64,000 nucleotides of DNA. Source: Mycolicibacterium sediminis (lineage in GTDB: Bacteria > Actinomycetota > Actinomycetes > Mycobacteriales > Mycobacteriaceae). The notes beneath the pieces were generated by a model. The model saw nothing but the letters and a program-made list of their open reading frames with translations. It did no database searches and was not told where the DNA came from. The translations under genes and the position numbers were made by a program. Each line of letters starts with the position of its first letter. Within the stretch, counting starts at the first letter, position 1. Shown piece after piece: positions 7,991 through 16,521 of this stretch. The stretch spans positions 5,456,001 to 5,520,000 of the forward strand of contig NZ_AP022588.1 of assembly GCF_010731735.1 (NCBI RefSeq). The letters run 5' to 3'.

Positions 7991-8272
7991 ATGTCAGCCG
8001 TCGCACAACGACTCGGAATATTGGGTGCGGCTGCTCTGGTGCCGCTCGCCTTCACCGTGCTGGTGTCTCCGGCTACGGGCCACGCCGCGGAGTGCGGCGC
8101 GGGGACGGTGTTCGACGCACCGTCCAACTCGTGCGTCGCAGCTGCATTGCCACCGCCTCCTCCCCCACCACCGCCGCCCCCGCCGCCCCCGTGGAACGGC
8201 GACCCCACGCCCTACTTCTCGATCGGCGTCTGTGCGCCCATCCCGTTCGTGGCGCTCTGCACGGGAATCTGA
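7991..8272 (+). CDS. Small secreted proline-rich protein
   Basis: A 93-residue protein with a typical Sec signal peptide: charged start, hydrophobic core GILGAAALVPLAFTVLV, and probable cleavage after GHAA. The mature part has an N-terminal Cys pair (ECGAG, NSCVA), an uninterrupted run of 14 prolines, then a short tail with two more Cys (GVCAPIP, ALCTGI). Four cysteines suggest two disulfides on either side of a rigid polyproline rod, and the run implies dependence on elongation factor P. Function unknown. It is divergent from cysD and converges with the alcohol dehydrogenase gene 13 bp away. Short Pro-rich exported proteins of this kind are common in mycobacteria. Confidence 0.75.
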   Translation: MSAVAQRLGILGAAALVPLAFTVLVSPATGHAAECGAGTVFDAPSNSCVAAALPPPPPPPPPPPPPPWNGDPTPYFSIGVCAPIPFVALCTGI

Positions 8273-8285
8273 ACGGGCGACGTCG

Positions 8286-9320
8286 TCAGCCGTGCGGCGT
8301 GATGACTGCGCGCCCGCGGATCTTGCCGTGATGCAGGAGTTCGTAGGCGTGCGCCGCCTGGTCGAGCGAGAAGTGTTCGACCTTCATCTCGATCTTGCCG
8401 CTCCGGGCGAGGCTGATGACCTCGATCAGCTCGGGGATGCTGCCCCAGAAGGGCGCCGCCACCGAGCATTCGAGCGCGGGGCCGTGGAAGCTCACCGGGA
8501 GCGAGGCGTTGCCGAGCCCGACGATCGTGAGATGGCCGAGCACCCTCGACACCTCGGCAGCCATGGCCAGCGTCGGCGCAATGCCGACCAGGTCGAGGAC
8601 GAGTTCGGCGCCGAGACCGCCGGTGATGTCCCTGATTCGTCGCACGGCGTCCTCGCCCGACACCAGTGCCACGTCGGCACCCATGCTCGTCGCGATCTCG
8701 AGCTTGTCCGCCGACGTGTCGACCGCGACGACGGTGGTCGCGTCGCACAGCGCCCTCAGCACCTGGATGGCCATCTGACCCAGCCCGCCAGCGCCGATGA
8801 CGACGGCGGTAGAACCTGGCCCCAGCAGATGCGCGGAGCGCTTCACCGCGTGATAGCTCGTCAGACCCGCGTCCGTCAGAGGTGCTGCGTCGCGCGGATC
8901 CAGATCGCCCAACGGGATCAGGAATCGCGTCGACGGCACGAGGAGGTACTCGGCCATCCCACCGTCGTTGCCACCCAGCCCGCCGGGGCTCGGCCTTCCT
9001 GGCGTCTGGCAGTAGTTCTCCATCCCACGGCGACAGTTCATGCACAGCCCGCAACCCCACGGGCCATAGACGACGACCGCGTCACCACGCGCGAAACCCG
9101 TCGTGCCCGAACCCATCTCCTCCACCCAGCCGGCATTCTCGTGGCCCAGGGTGAACGGCAGCGCCATGGGTCCCGCGGGAGCCTCCAGCAGGTGGAGATC
9201 CGAATGGCAGGCCCCTGCACCGCCGACCTTGATCAACACCTCCCCTGGGCCGGGCTCGGGAATCGGCACCTCCCGGAGTTCGCCCGGCCGTTGCCATTCG
9301 ACGAACTGAAACGCCTTCAC
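8286..9320 (-). CDS. Zinc-dependent alcohol dehydrogenase (MDR family)
   Basis: A 344-residue medium-chain dehydrogenase. Catalytic zinc ligands are Cys38 (GACHSD) and His60/Glu61 (GHENAG); the structural zinc is held by Cys90, Cys93, Cys96 and Cys104. The Rossmann motif GAGGLG is at 176-181, and an Asp at 201 after the second strand points to NAD+ rather than NADP+. It is the last gene of the ferredoxin-reductase-P450 operon; its GTG start overlaps the P450 stop by four bases (GTGA). It most likely oxidises the alcohol produced by the P450. The substrate is unknown. Confidence 0.93.
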   Translation of the reverse strand: MKAFQFVEWQRPGELREVPIPEPGPGEVLIKVGGAGACHSDLHLLEAPAGPMALPFTLGHENAGWVEEMGSGTTGFARGDAVVVYGPWGCGLCMNCRRGMENYCQTPGRPSPGGLGGNDGGMAEYLLVPSTRFLIPLGDLDPRDAAPLTDAGLTSYHAVKRSAHLLGPGSTAVVIGAGGLGQMAIQVLRALCDATTVVAVDTSADKLEIATSMGADVALVSGEDAVRRIRDITGGLGAELVLDLVGIAPTLAMAAEVSRVLGHLTIVGLGNASLPVSFHGPALECSVAAPFWGSIPELIEVISLARSGKIEMKVEHFSLDQAAHAYELLHHGKIRGRAVITPHG

Positions 9321-10594
9321 GAGGGGTCGGCGATGCCGTCGAACTCCACCTCGAGGTGCAACGGCCCGCGGAACACTTGGTTCACCCGGTAGGGCGGTGG
9401 GTCGACCACCAGACGAGGATTCTCGACACGGCGCAGGAAGGTCTCCAGCGCGATGTTGACCTCGAGGCGTGCGAGTGGGCCGCCCACGCAGCTGTGCACG
9501 CCGCGACCCCAGCCCACATGCTGGTTGTCCGGGCGTCGTACGTCGAACCTCTCCGGGTCGGGGAACCGTTCGGGATCGCGGTTGGCGGCCCCGTACAGCA
9601 GATGCACCGCAGACCCCGCGGGGATGACGGTCCCCCCGACCTCCACGTCGGCGGTGACGCTGCGACTGGGGAAGAACTGAACGGCCGACTGCAGTCGCAG
9701 CACCTCCTCGATGGCCTTGGGGATCAGCTCCGGCTTCTCCCGCAGCAGGTCGATCGATTCCGGATTGCGCAGCAGCATCAGGACGCAGTGCGCAATGGTG
9801 TTCACCGTCGAGTCGTGCCCGGCGATCAGCAGCAGCATCGCATTGGCGGACGCCTCCGCCGGCGTCATCGGCCCATCGGGTCCGTCGTGGTCGTTCACCA
9901 GCTTGGACAGCACGTTGTCCTGCGGCGCGGTCAGGAAGCTCTCGATCAACTCGGCCAGATATCGGGTGAGTGCCTGGATGCTCGCCTGGCCCTTGGCCCT
10001 ACGCGCCTGCCCCTCCTCGGTGGCGGCGTCCGGACCCAGGTCCATTCCCGCCATGAAGTCGAAGATCCAGCCGTGGAACGTGGGTTCGTCCTGGAGTGGG
10101 ACCCCCAGGATCTGACAGATCACCGCGACCGGAACGGGATAGGCATAGTCGTCGACGACGTCGAACACGTTGCCGCCCTTGGCCGCGATCCCGTTCAGCG
10201 ACTCGTCACACAGCGACTGGATGCCCGCTGCCATGGCGGGGATGACGTTCGGCGAGTGCGGTGGGGCGAAGTGCCGCATGACCTGTCGGCGCTGTCTGTC
10301 GTGCTTGGCCGGGTCGGACACGATCAGGCTCGGCTCCTTGCCGTACGCCGACATGTGGTCCGCACCGACGTCCGCCGGAGCGGCCGGCTGCGCCGAGATC
10401 GGGCTCCTGCTGAGGTCGGAACTGACACGGGGGTCGTGGGCGAGTTGCAACAGTTCCCGGTACCCGGTGACCACGTAGACCCGGTCGGCCACCTGCACCA
10501 CGGGCGTCTCGCGCAGTTCGTCGAAGAACCGGTAGGGATCGTGCCGGTTCTCGTACTTCATCGCCTCGGTCCAGGCGGTCGCAGCAGTGGTCAT
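9317..10594 (-). CDS. Cytochrome P450
   Basis: A 425-residue soluble bacterial P450. Landmarks are the I-helix oxygen-activation motif AGHDST at 258-263, the K-helix EVLR at 297-300, and the heme loop GWGRGVHSCVGG with thiolate ligand Cys369. A Trp replaces the usual Phe at the start of the heme loop. It has a dedicated electron chain encoded just upstream: ferredoxin to ferredoxin reductase to P450 in the order of transcription, with a 12-bp gap to the reductase. The downstream alcohol dehydrogenase suggests hydroxylation of a carbon compound for catabolism. The CYP family cannot be assigned without an alignment. Confidence 0.96.
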   Translation of the reverse strand: MTTAATAWTEAMKYENRHDPYRFFDELRETPVVQVADRVYVVTGYRELLQLAHDPRVSSDLSRSPISAQPAAPADVGADHMSAYGKEPSLIVSDPAKHDRQRRQVMRHFAPPHSPNVIPAMAAGIQSLCDESLNGIAAKGGNVFDVVDDYAYPVPVAVICQILGVPLQDEPTFHGWIFDFMAGMDLGPDAATEEGQARRAKGQASIQALTRYLAELIESFLTAPQDNVLSKLVNDHDGPDGPMTPAEASANAMLLLIAGHDSTVNTIAHCVLMLLRNPESIDLLREKPELIPKAIEEVLRLQSAVQFFPSRSVTADVEVGGTVIPAGSAVHLLYGAANRDPERFPDPERFDVRRPDNQHVGWGRGVHSCVGGPLARLEVNIALETFLRRVENPRLVVDPPPYRVNQVFRGPLHLEVEFDGIADPS

Positions 10595-10606
10595 CTCTGG
10601 TCCGTC

Positions 10607-12010
10607 CTAACGGGCTCTGGCGCGGAACTCGGCGCCTCTGGAGGTTGGGTCGTGGCCGGTGAGCACGACGTCGGGGATGCCGGTGGGCGCACGCGGATCC
10701 CCGAATCGGGCGGACATCACCTCTGCGTTCGTCGGCTGGTCGTACCCCGGCGGCGGGGGCGGGAAGGGCGCCGACTGCTCGATGAGGCGCGCGTAGTACT
10801 CCAACCACTTGCCGTGGTTGAAGGTGAGGGCTCCGACGATCCGGCCGTTCTTGCCGAACGCGGCAGCGAAGCGGAGATCCTCGACCGACCCCTGCGTGAA
10901 GACGATCTCGTCGCCGAACGAGCACACGCCGACGCCCTTGATGTTGACGCCGAACTGGCCGGACCAGAACTGCGGCAACGGAAGATGCGGACGGCGCCCC
11001 TTCTCCAGGTTGACCATGTTGTGCGCGGCGGTCCTCGCGCCCAACACGGCGGCATCGACGTGTTCGATTGCCATGAACTGGTATTCGTAGAGGACGTGCG
11101 GGGCGCGTGCGACGTCGCCGGCCACGAAGATGTTGTCGGTGACGACGCCGTTCACGTCGAAGGCGCGGCATCCCGCGTCGCACGCGACTCCCCAGAACCC
11201 GCTGGCGAGTTCGGCGCCCTCGAGCCACTCGATGTTGCGAACCGAACCGAGCGATGCCACCACGACGTCGACGTCGAGCAGCGTGCCGTCCGAGAGTTGG
11301 GCCTGCCGGACGTGGCCGTCGGCGTCGCCCTTCAGCGCCTCCACCGCGACACCGGTCCGCAAGTCGACCCCGGCGTCGCGTTGCATCTTGGCGGCGATGT
11401 CGCCGATCACCCCGCCCAGGGGCCCGACGAGCGGGGCACTCGAGCGCTCGGCAACGGTCACGTCCAGTCCCAGATCCCGGCACACGGAGGCCATCTCGGA
11501 CCCGATGAACCCCGCCCCGACGATGAGCACCCTCTTCGGGCGGGCCCTGAAGGCCTCCTGGATCTTGGCCGCATCCTCGCTGGTGCGCAGTGTGTACAGG
11601 CCATCGAGTGTGGCCTCCTCCGGATTGAACCACGCGCGGGACCGGACGCCGGTGGCGATGAGAAGCCGGTCGTAGGGCACCTTCTCGCCATTGGCCAGCA
11701 GGACTTCCCGATTGTCGCGGTCGAGGCCGGTCGCGGCCACACCCAGGCGCCAGTCGGCGTCGACGGCCCGCAGCCGGGGAAGCTTGGTGTTCCCGGCCGG
11801 CACCCAACCCTTCAGTACCTGTTTGGACAGCGGCGGGCGGTCGTACGGTTCGTGCGCTTCGTCGCCGATGATGGTGAGCGATCCGGTGAATCCCTCGTCC
11901 CGCAAAGCCTCGGCCGCACGTAGGCCGGTCAGGGACGCGCCGACGATGACGATCCTGCCCTCGGCCTTGAACGTCCGGACGATGTCGTCGATGAGCGCGT
12001 GGGTGCTCAC
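10607..12010 (-). CDS. NAD(P)H-dependent ferredoxin reductase of the P450 system
   Basis: A 467-residue flavoprotein of the oxygenase-coupled ferredoxin reductase type. It has the FAD-binding IVIVGASLTGLRAAE near residue 20-34, the NAD(P)H-binding VLIVGAGFIGSE at 161-172, and the C-terminal FAD contact NIFVAGDVAR. It moves electrons from NAD(P)H to the 3Fe-4S ferredoxin encoded immediately upstream. The GTG at 12010 was chosen because it overlaps the ferredoxin stop by four bases (GTGA) and places the FAD motif at the usual distance. The C-terminal region past residue 400 is longer than in putidaredoxin reductase and ends in a low-conservation tail. Confidence 0.93.
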   Translation of the reverse strand: MSTHALIDDIVRTFKAEGRIVIVGASLTGLRAAEALRDEGFTGSLTIIGDEAHEPYDRPPLSKQVLKGWVPAGNTKLPRLRAVDADWRLGVAATGLDRDNREVLLANGEKVPYDRLLIATGVRSRAWFNPEEATLDGLYTLRTSEDAAKIQEAFRARPKRVLIVGAGFIGSEMASVCRDLGLDVTVAERSSAPLVGPLGGVIGDIAAKMQRDAGVDLRTGVAVEALKGDADGHVRQAQLSDGTLLDVDVVVASLGSVRNIEWLEGAELASGFWGVACDAGCRAFDVNGVVTDNIFVAGDVARAPHVLYEYQFMAIEHVDAAVLGARTAAHNMVNLEKGRRPHLPLPQFWSGQFGVNIKGVGVCSFGDEIVFTQGSVEDLRFAAAFGKNGRIVGALTFNHGKWLEYYARLIEQSAPFPPPPPGYDQPTNAEVMSARFGDPRAPTGIPDVVLTGHDPTSRGAEFRARAR

Positions 12011-12222
12011 GTCGTCGTCCGGTCCGACGGCGGATCCATCTCGGCGATGATGGCCTGCACCGGGCAGGACGCCACTGCCCTGGCGACCTGCTGTCGTTGA
12101 GACTCGGGCGGATTGGGGTCGTAGGCGAGCGCTTCCTCGCCGTTGAGTTGGAGCACGTCGGGCGCGAGGGGTACGCATTGCGCGTAGCCCAGGCAGCGGT
12201 TCAGGTCGATGACGATGCGCAT
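12007..12222 (-). CDS. 3Fe-4S-type ferredoxin, P450 redox partner
   Basis: A 71-residue acidic ferredoxin, the first gene of the P450 operon. The cluster motif is Cys10-x2-Tyr13-x2-Cys16 ... Cys53-Pro. The second Cys of a 4Fe-4S site is replaced by Tyr, as expected for a 3Fe-4S cluster (mycobacterial P450-associated ferredoxins vary at this position). The ATG at 12222 is preceded by AGAAGGAG at suitable spacing. The 254 bp upstream, shared with the divergent FUSC gene, contain a TTGACA (12326-12331, plus strand) without a convincing -10 box, and no gene. Confidence 0.92.
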   Translation of the reverse strand: MRIVIDLNRCLGYAQCVPLAPDVLQLNGEEALAYDPNPPESQRQQVARAVASCPVQAIIAEMDPPSDRTTT

Positions 12223-12476
12223 GGTGAATCGGCTCCTTCTCGACCGTCGCCGAGGGCTGGTCAGCGCTGGGTCACTAGGGCTAGCCGTCGTGACGCTACG
12301 GGACGAATGACAGCGGCAGACCAAATTGACACGATTGCCCATTTAGCGAAAATCGCAGCTCACGAGTCGTTTGATCTTGAGACACCACAGGGCTGCATCA
12401 ACCAGGTGTCGCGTCGGACCGGTCACACCGAACGCGACGACCGTGACGGGAGAACCCGATCGCTCCGACCACTCGT

Positions 12477-14525
12477 GTGTCGGCCCGCCTCGAGGTCCAC
12501 GACCCGGGGCTGGTGCGAACGCGTCGTGGGCTGCGCGCCGTCTGCTCCATCGTCCTGGCCTGGGCGACGATGTTCGCGATCACGGTCTCGTGCGCCGTCG
12601 ACGAGCCCCTTCGGATCACCCTGTTCGCCGCCGGTGCCGCCTTCGAGGGAGCGTTACTGGCACCCGACCCTCAGCCGAGGGACCGTGTTCGCACACTCTG
12701 CTGGGCCGTCGTGGTGTCTGCCGTGGCCGTGATCGCCTCGGTTGGGCTGTCGCTGTTCGCAACGTGGGCGCCTGCAGCGCTCCTCGTCGCGCTGATGTTC
12801 TGCTCGTACGCACTGCGGTCAGCGAGCAGTCGAGTTGCGAGCCTTGCCCTGATGGGCGCGATCACCGTGTACGTCTGCGGTGCGGGTCACATCACGGTCG
12901 GTCGAGTCGGGTGGTTCGTGCTCGCCGCAGCCGTCGGCTTCGCCTGGCTTGCGCTGTGGGAGGCGGTGATCCTTCCCGACGTCCCGCTGACGTCGCTGCG
13001 GCGGTCGGTGGGAGCCTTCTCACGGCGGGCCGGTGAGACCGTCGCGAACGTGGCCGGTGTCCTCGACGCCGTTCGGGCCGGCCGCGCACCCGACGTCGAC
13101 GGGATGCACTCCAGCGTGACGCTCGCACGATCCTGTCGAGCTGCCGTCGAACGGCAGTTACCCGGGGTGCTCTTACGAGGCGCCGCTCATGGCGACGTGG
13201 AACGCCTGCGCGTGGAGCTGCACTCGGCGCTGATGGCGTTGGAGGACATGGCCCGTCGGAGTGCCGCGCCCGAGTGGGCACGAGCACTACCCGACGAGGT
13301 CGCACGACCCGCGATCACCGCCCTGCGAAGGTTGTCCAGGGCGCTGACGGAGGGGGTCGGCGACACATCCTGCGACGCCGGCGGGCAGGCCGCGGCCGTG
13401 CACAGCCGACTCGACTCGACGGTCATGCTCAACGTACAGGTGATCCTTCATGACGGCGACATCGTCGCCAGATCCATTGCCGACATGGCTGATTCGACGT
13501 CCGATCTGGTCGATGTCGGACCTGATCAGGCGGTTGCGACGCGGATCCCGACCGCGGCTCGAGGCGGGCACCGACGCGGCGCCTCGCCGACCATGACGCT
13601 GGCCGTTCAAGCCGTCCTCGCAGCAGTCGCGGCGGCCGCCCTGGCACTACTCGTCGGCAACGACCAGGTTCTCGTGGTGTCCTGGACCGCCTTCCTCGTC
13701 ATCGCGGGCTCAGCCGGACTCTCGGCTCGGCGAGCAATGGTCCGCGTACCCGCGACCGTCGCGGGGGCGGTCGGCGGGGTGGCGCTCGCGGCCTCCGTTC
13801 CCAACACCATCGGCTGGGCCGTCGCGGTGGTGGCGGTCGGCGTGTTCTTCACGATCGTCACCGCGCCCACCTCCTACCCGTTGATGGTGTTCTGGATGAA
13901 CATCGCGTTCGTCCCGCTGTTCGCCACCGCCGGTAGTTATCTCGACCTGGTCTGGGACAAGACGATGGCGGCACTCATCGGCGGATGTGTCGCCGCGGTC
14001 ATCGCGTTCGTGGTCATGCCGATCAGGTCCGTCCTCGAGGTGCGTCCGGCGGTGCTGGTCTACCTCGCCGCGCTCGACCACGTCCTCGCCGAGCACGAAT
14101 CGGGTAGCGAGCGCGACGTGTCCGCCGGCCAGGCCGCACTCGACGTCGCGCACGGCCGGGTCGTCGCCGCGGCCGCCGCGGCCGCGTCGGAGAACAATGT
14201 CTTCGCTCGGCCCGGGACGATCACGGTGCTGGAGGCGACGTGCGTCGACGCCGTCCAGGACGCGTATCTGCGGCTCGCTCCCCTGCTGGCCGATTCGGTG
14301 CATTCGCTACACGGTCGGACCGGCGAGCAACTCGCCGCCGGCCTCGACCGCCTTCGCGCTGCAGTCGGGACCGCGCAGGCCGCAGCGGAAGAAGGGGCGC
14401 AGCCGTATTCGAGGACGATGTCGTCGATTGGTCGCGGTGTCGAATCGTCGCCACTCGTCGAGGCACTGCGCGCTCGACTGCAAACCCTCGGCGACGTCCT
14501 CGCGGATCGAACGCCCGCGGCGTGA
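12477..14525 (+). CDS. FUSC-family membrane transporter (aromatic/fusaric acid exporter type)
   Basis: A 682-residue inner-membrane protein built as two repeats of a hydrophobic bundle (about residues 25-160 and 375-505), each followed by a soluble helical domain. This is the layout of the FUSC/aromatic acid exporter superfamily. Such proteins export aromatic or hydrophobic acids. It is divergent from the P450 operon, which may produce or detoxify its substrate; this is an inference. The GTG at 12477 begins the open frame. The last part overlaps, on the opposite strand, an abandoned gene start (14526-14589). Confidence 0.85.
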   Translation: MSARLEVHDPGLVRTRRGLRAVCSIVLAWATMFAITVSCAVDEPLRITLFAAGAAFEGALLAPDPQPRDRVRTLCWAVVVSAVAVIASVGLSLFATWAPAALLVALMFCSYALRSASSRVASLALMGAITVYVCGAGHITVGRVGWFVLAAAVGFAWLALWEAVILPDVPLTSLRRSVGAFSRRAGETVANVAGVLDAVRAGRAPDVDGMHSSVTLARSCRAAVERQLPGVLLRGAAHGDVERLRVELHSALMALEDMARRSAAPEWARALPDEVARPAITALRRLSRALTEGVGDTSCDAGGQAAAVHSRLDSTVMLNVQVILHDGDIVARSIADMADSTSDLVDVGPDQAVATRIPTAARGGHRRGASPTMTLAVQAVLAAVAAAALALLVGNDQVLVVSWTAFLVIAGSAGLSARRAMVRVPATVAGAVGGVALAASVPNTIGWAVAVVAVGVFFTIVTAPTSYPLMVFWMNIAFVPLFATAGSYLDLVWDKTMAALIGGCVAAVIAFVVMPIRSVLEVRPAVLVYLAALDHVLAEHESGSERDVSAGQAALDVAHGRVVAAAAAAASENNVFARPGTITVLEATCVDAVQDAYLRLAPLLADSVHSLHGRTGEQLAAGLDRLRAAVGTAQAAAEEGAQPYSRTMSSIGRGVESSPLVEALRARLQTLGDVLADRTPAA

Positions 14526-14589
14526 TGGTGACGAACGGGCTCGCCTCGATGCGCCGCAGCGATTGACGCACGTCCTCGGTCACGGACAT
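14526..14589 (-). pseudogene. Truncated gene start at the tail of the tcrXY-glycosyltransferase operon
   Basis: On the minus strand, 18 bases after the stop of the YkcB-like gene, a perfect AGGAGG is followed by TTCCC and an ATG at 14589. The frame reads MSVTEDVRQSLRRIEASPFV and on through VTITPRAFDPR. It then runs antisense through the end of the FUSC gene as arginine-rich nonsense typical of a shadow frame, ending at 14221. The strong ribosome site and sensible first 20-30 residues suggest the 5' remnant of a sixth operon gene cut off where the FUSC gene now ends. A short real protein cannot be excluded. The family was not recognised. Confidence 0.3.
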
Positions 14590-14607
14590 GGGAACCTCCT
14601 GCCAGCG

Positions 14608-16521
14608 TCAGGATCGCGGTGATCCCAGGTCGTAGACGGTGGTGCCGCCGACGTCGGTCTTGGTGAAGTTCGCCTCGATCCACGACTGGATCTCGGTCGC
14701 GGTGCCGTCGCGGTGCCCGGGCGGGCCGAACCGGTCGGAGGCGATGAAGTACCGCACCTGCCCGTCGGCGACGTACTGCTGGAACTGCTCGAGCGTCGGC
14801 GACGGGTCACCGCCGGTGAAGCCGCCGATCGCCATCAGCGACGCCCCGGTCTTCAGCTCGAGGTTGCTCACCTGCATCGACCCGACACCGGCTGCGGCCC
14901 AACGGTTGTCGGCGTCCCGCAGCATGCCCTCGAGTTCCGCGTTGTCCTTGGTCTCGAACGGATTACCGGACTTCGCGCCGGGCCGGTCGCCGCCACCGGG
15001 GCCGCCGAAACCGAACCCGCCCGCCTTGGCGGGTCCCGACGTCGCCATCGGACCGCCGTGCTGACCGGCGACGGTCTGCACCGAGTACGCCACCGTCGCG
15101 CCGAGCCCGAACAGGATGCCCAGTGCCGCCAGCACGGCCGCCGTCCGACCTGCGCGCTGCGCGCCGATCACGAGGGCCGACGCGACCAGACCGGACCCGG
15201 CGACGATCACCCACCGCAGTGCGGGATACCAGTCGGGGCTGCGCCCGAGCAGGACGAACGCCCACACCCCGGTGCCGGCGAGCATCGCCGCCAACAGCAT
15301 TCGCGGGCCGAGGTCCGCGCGGCGTCGCCACAACTCGGGGACCGCCATGCCGACCAGTGCGGCGATCGCCGGGGCCAGCGCCACCACGTAGTACGGGTGC
15401 ACGGTGCCGTCCATGTAGCTGAAGACGGCCGCGGTGATCAGCAGCCAGCCACCCCACAGCAGCATGCTCGCGCGCTTCGGATCGGTGCGAGCCGCGCGCC
15501 ACGTCAACCAAGCCACGACGACGATCCCGACGAGCGCGACGGGCAGCAGCCACGACGCCTCGGTGCCGAAGGACGGCCCGAACATGCGCCCGATGCCCGG
15601 CTCGCCACCGAAGAACAGGTTGCCACCGGGTGGCCTGCCCTCGCCGCCACCCGGGCCGAGGTCGCCACCGCCACCGGCGGGTCCTCCGCCGCCGACGATG
15701 CGCTGAATGCCGTTGTAGCCCAATGCCAACTGCAGCAGGCTGTTGTCGGTGGACCCGGCGATGTAGGGCCTCGAGTCGGCGGGCCACAGGCTGACCAGCG
15801 CGACGTACCACCCGGCCGACACGATGACCGCGGCGCCGGCCACCAGCAGTGCGCCGAGCCGCCGCCACAGTGACGTCGGCGCGGCGACCAGGAACGCCAG
15901 CGCGAACGCCGGCACGGGCAGGAACGCCTGCAGCATCTTGGTGAGGAACGCGAAGCCGACGGCGACGCCGGTCAGCGCCATCCAGCGGTAGCTGCCCTTC
16001 TCGATGGCCCGCACCGTGCAGTAGGCGGCGACCACGAGCAGCAGCACCAGCAGAGCGTCGGGGTTGTCGTACCTGAACATCAGCGTCGCTACGGGTGTGA
16101 GGGCGAGGACCGTCCCCGCGACGAGGCCGGCGCCCGCGCCGCTGCAGCGCTTGACCGTGAAATACAGCAGTGCCACCGAGCCGATTCCCATGAGCGCCTG
16201 AGGTAGCAGCATGGTGAACTCGTTGAAGCCGAACAGTCTGCCGGACAGTCCCATCGCCCACATGGCGGCGGGCGGCTTGTCGACCGTGATCGCGTTGCCG
16301 GCGTCCAGCGAGCCGAACAACCACGCCTTCCAGCTCTGCGTGCCGGCCTGGGCGGCAGCGGCGTAGTAGCTGTTGGCCCACCCCGACGAACCGAGACCCC
16401 AGAGGTAGAGCACGGCGGTGCCGACGAGCAGGACGAGCAGGCCGGGCCGGGCCCAGCGCGGGTCGGGGACGTCGCCGTCGTGGGCGAGCACCTCCGCCCC
16501 GCGATCTGCGGTGAGGGTCAT
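14608..16521 (-). CDS. GT39/ArnT-like membrane glycosyltransferase (YkcB-like), copy 1
   Basis: A 637-residue polytopic GT-C glycosyltransferase that should use a polyprenyl-phosphate sugar donor on the outer face of the membrane. Recognisable parts are the N-terminal segment SGWANSYYAAAAQAG, the conserved NAITVDKPPAAMW, several transmembrane stretches, and a C-terminal soluble domain with GGFTGGDPSPTLEQF and VRYFI as in YkcA/YkcB proteins. Two glycine-rich insertions stand out: one in a loop near residue 290-310, and a second with FGFGGPGGGDRPG before the C-terminal domain. The ATG overlaps the stop of the GT2-GtrA gene by four bases. It is a paralogue of 17852-19705. Confidence 0.9.
   Translation of the reverse strand: MTLTADRGAEVLAHDGDVPDPRWARPGLLVLLVGTAVLYLWGLGSSGWANSYYAAAAQAGTQSWKAWLFGSLDAGNAITVDKPPAAMWAMGLSGRLFGFNEFTMLLPQALMGIGSVALLYFTVKRCSGAGAGLVAGTVLALTPVATLMFRYDNPDALLVLLLVVAAYCTVRAIEKGSYRWMALTGVAVGFAFLTKMLQAFLPVPAFALAFLVAAPTSLWRRLGALLVAGAAVIVSAGWYVALVSLWPADSRPYIAGSTDNSLLQLALGYNGIQRIVGGGGPAGGGGDLGPGGGEGRPPGGNLFFGGEPGIGRMFGPSFGTEASWLLPVALVGIVVVAWLTWRAARTDPKRASMLLWGGWLLITAAVFSYMDGTVHPYYVVALAPAIAALVGMAVPELWRRRADLGPRMLLAAMLAGTGVWAFVLLGRSPDWYPALRWVIVAGSGLVASALVIGAQRAGRTAAVLAALGILFGLGATVAYSVQTVAGQHGGPMATSGPAKAGGFGFGGPGGGDRPGAKSGNPFETKDNAELEGMLRDADNRWAAAGVGSMQVSNLELKTGASLMAIGGFTGGDPSPTLEQFQQYVADGQVRYFIASDRFGPPGHRDGTATEIQSWIEANFTKTDVGGTTVYDLGSPRS

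Noticed and set aside
8155..8200. Poly-proline run as a sequencing artefact
   Set aside because: The codons vary (CCA, CCG, CCT, CCC) and the frame stays open with Cys residues on both sides, so a real coding run is more likely.
9356..11923. An 855-codon open frame on the plus strand
   Set aside because: It lies antisense to the P450 and ferredoxin reductase genes, is rich in Arg, His and Gly, and has no motif; long antisense frames are expected at this GC content.
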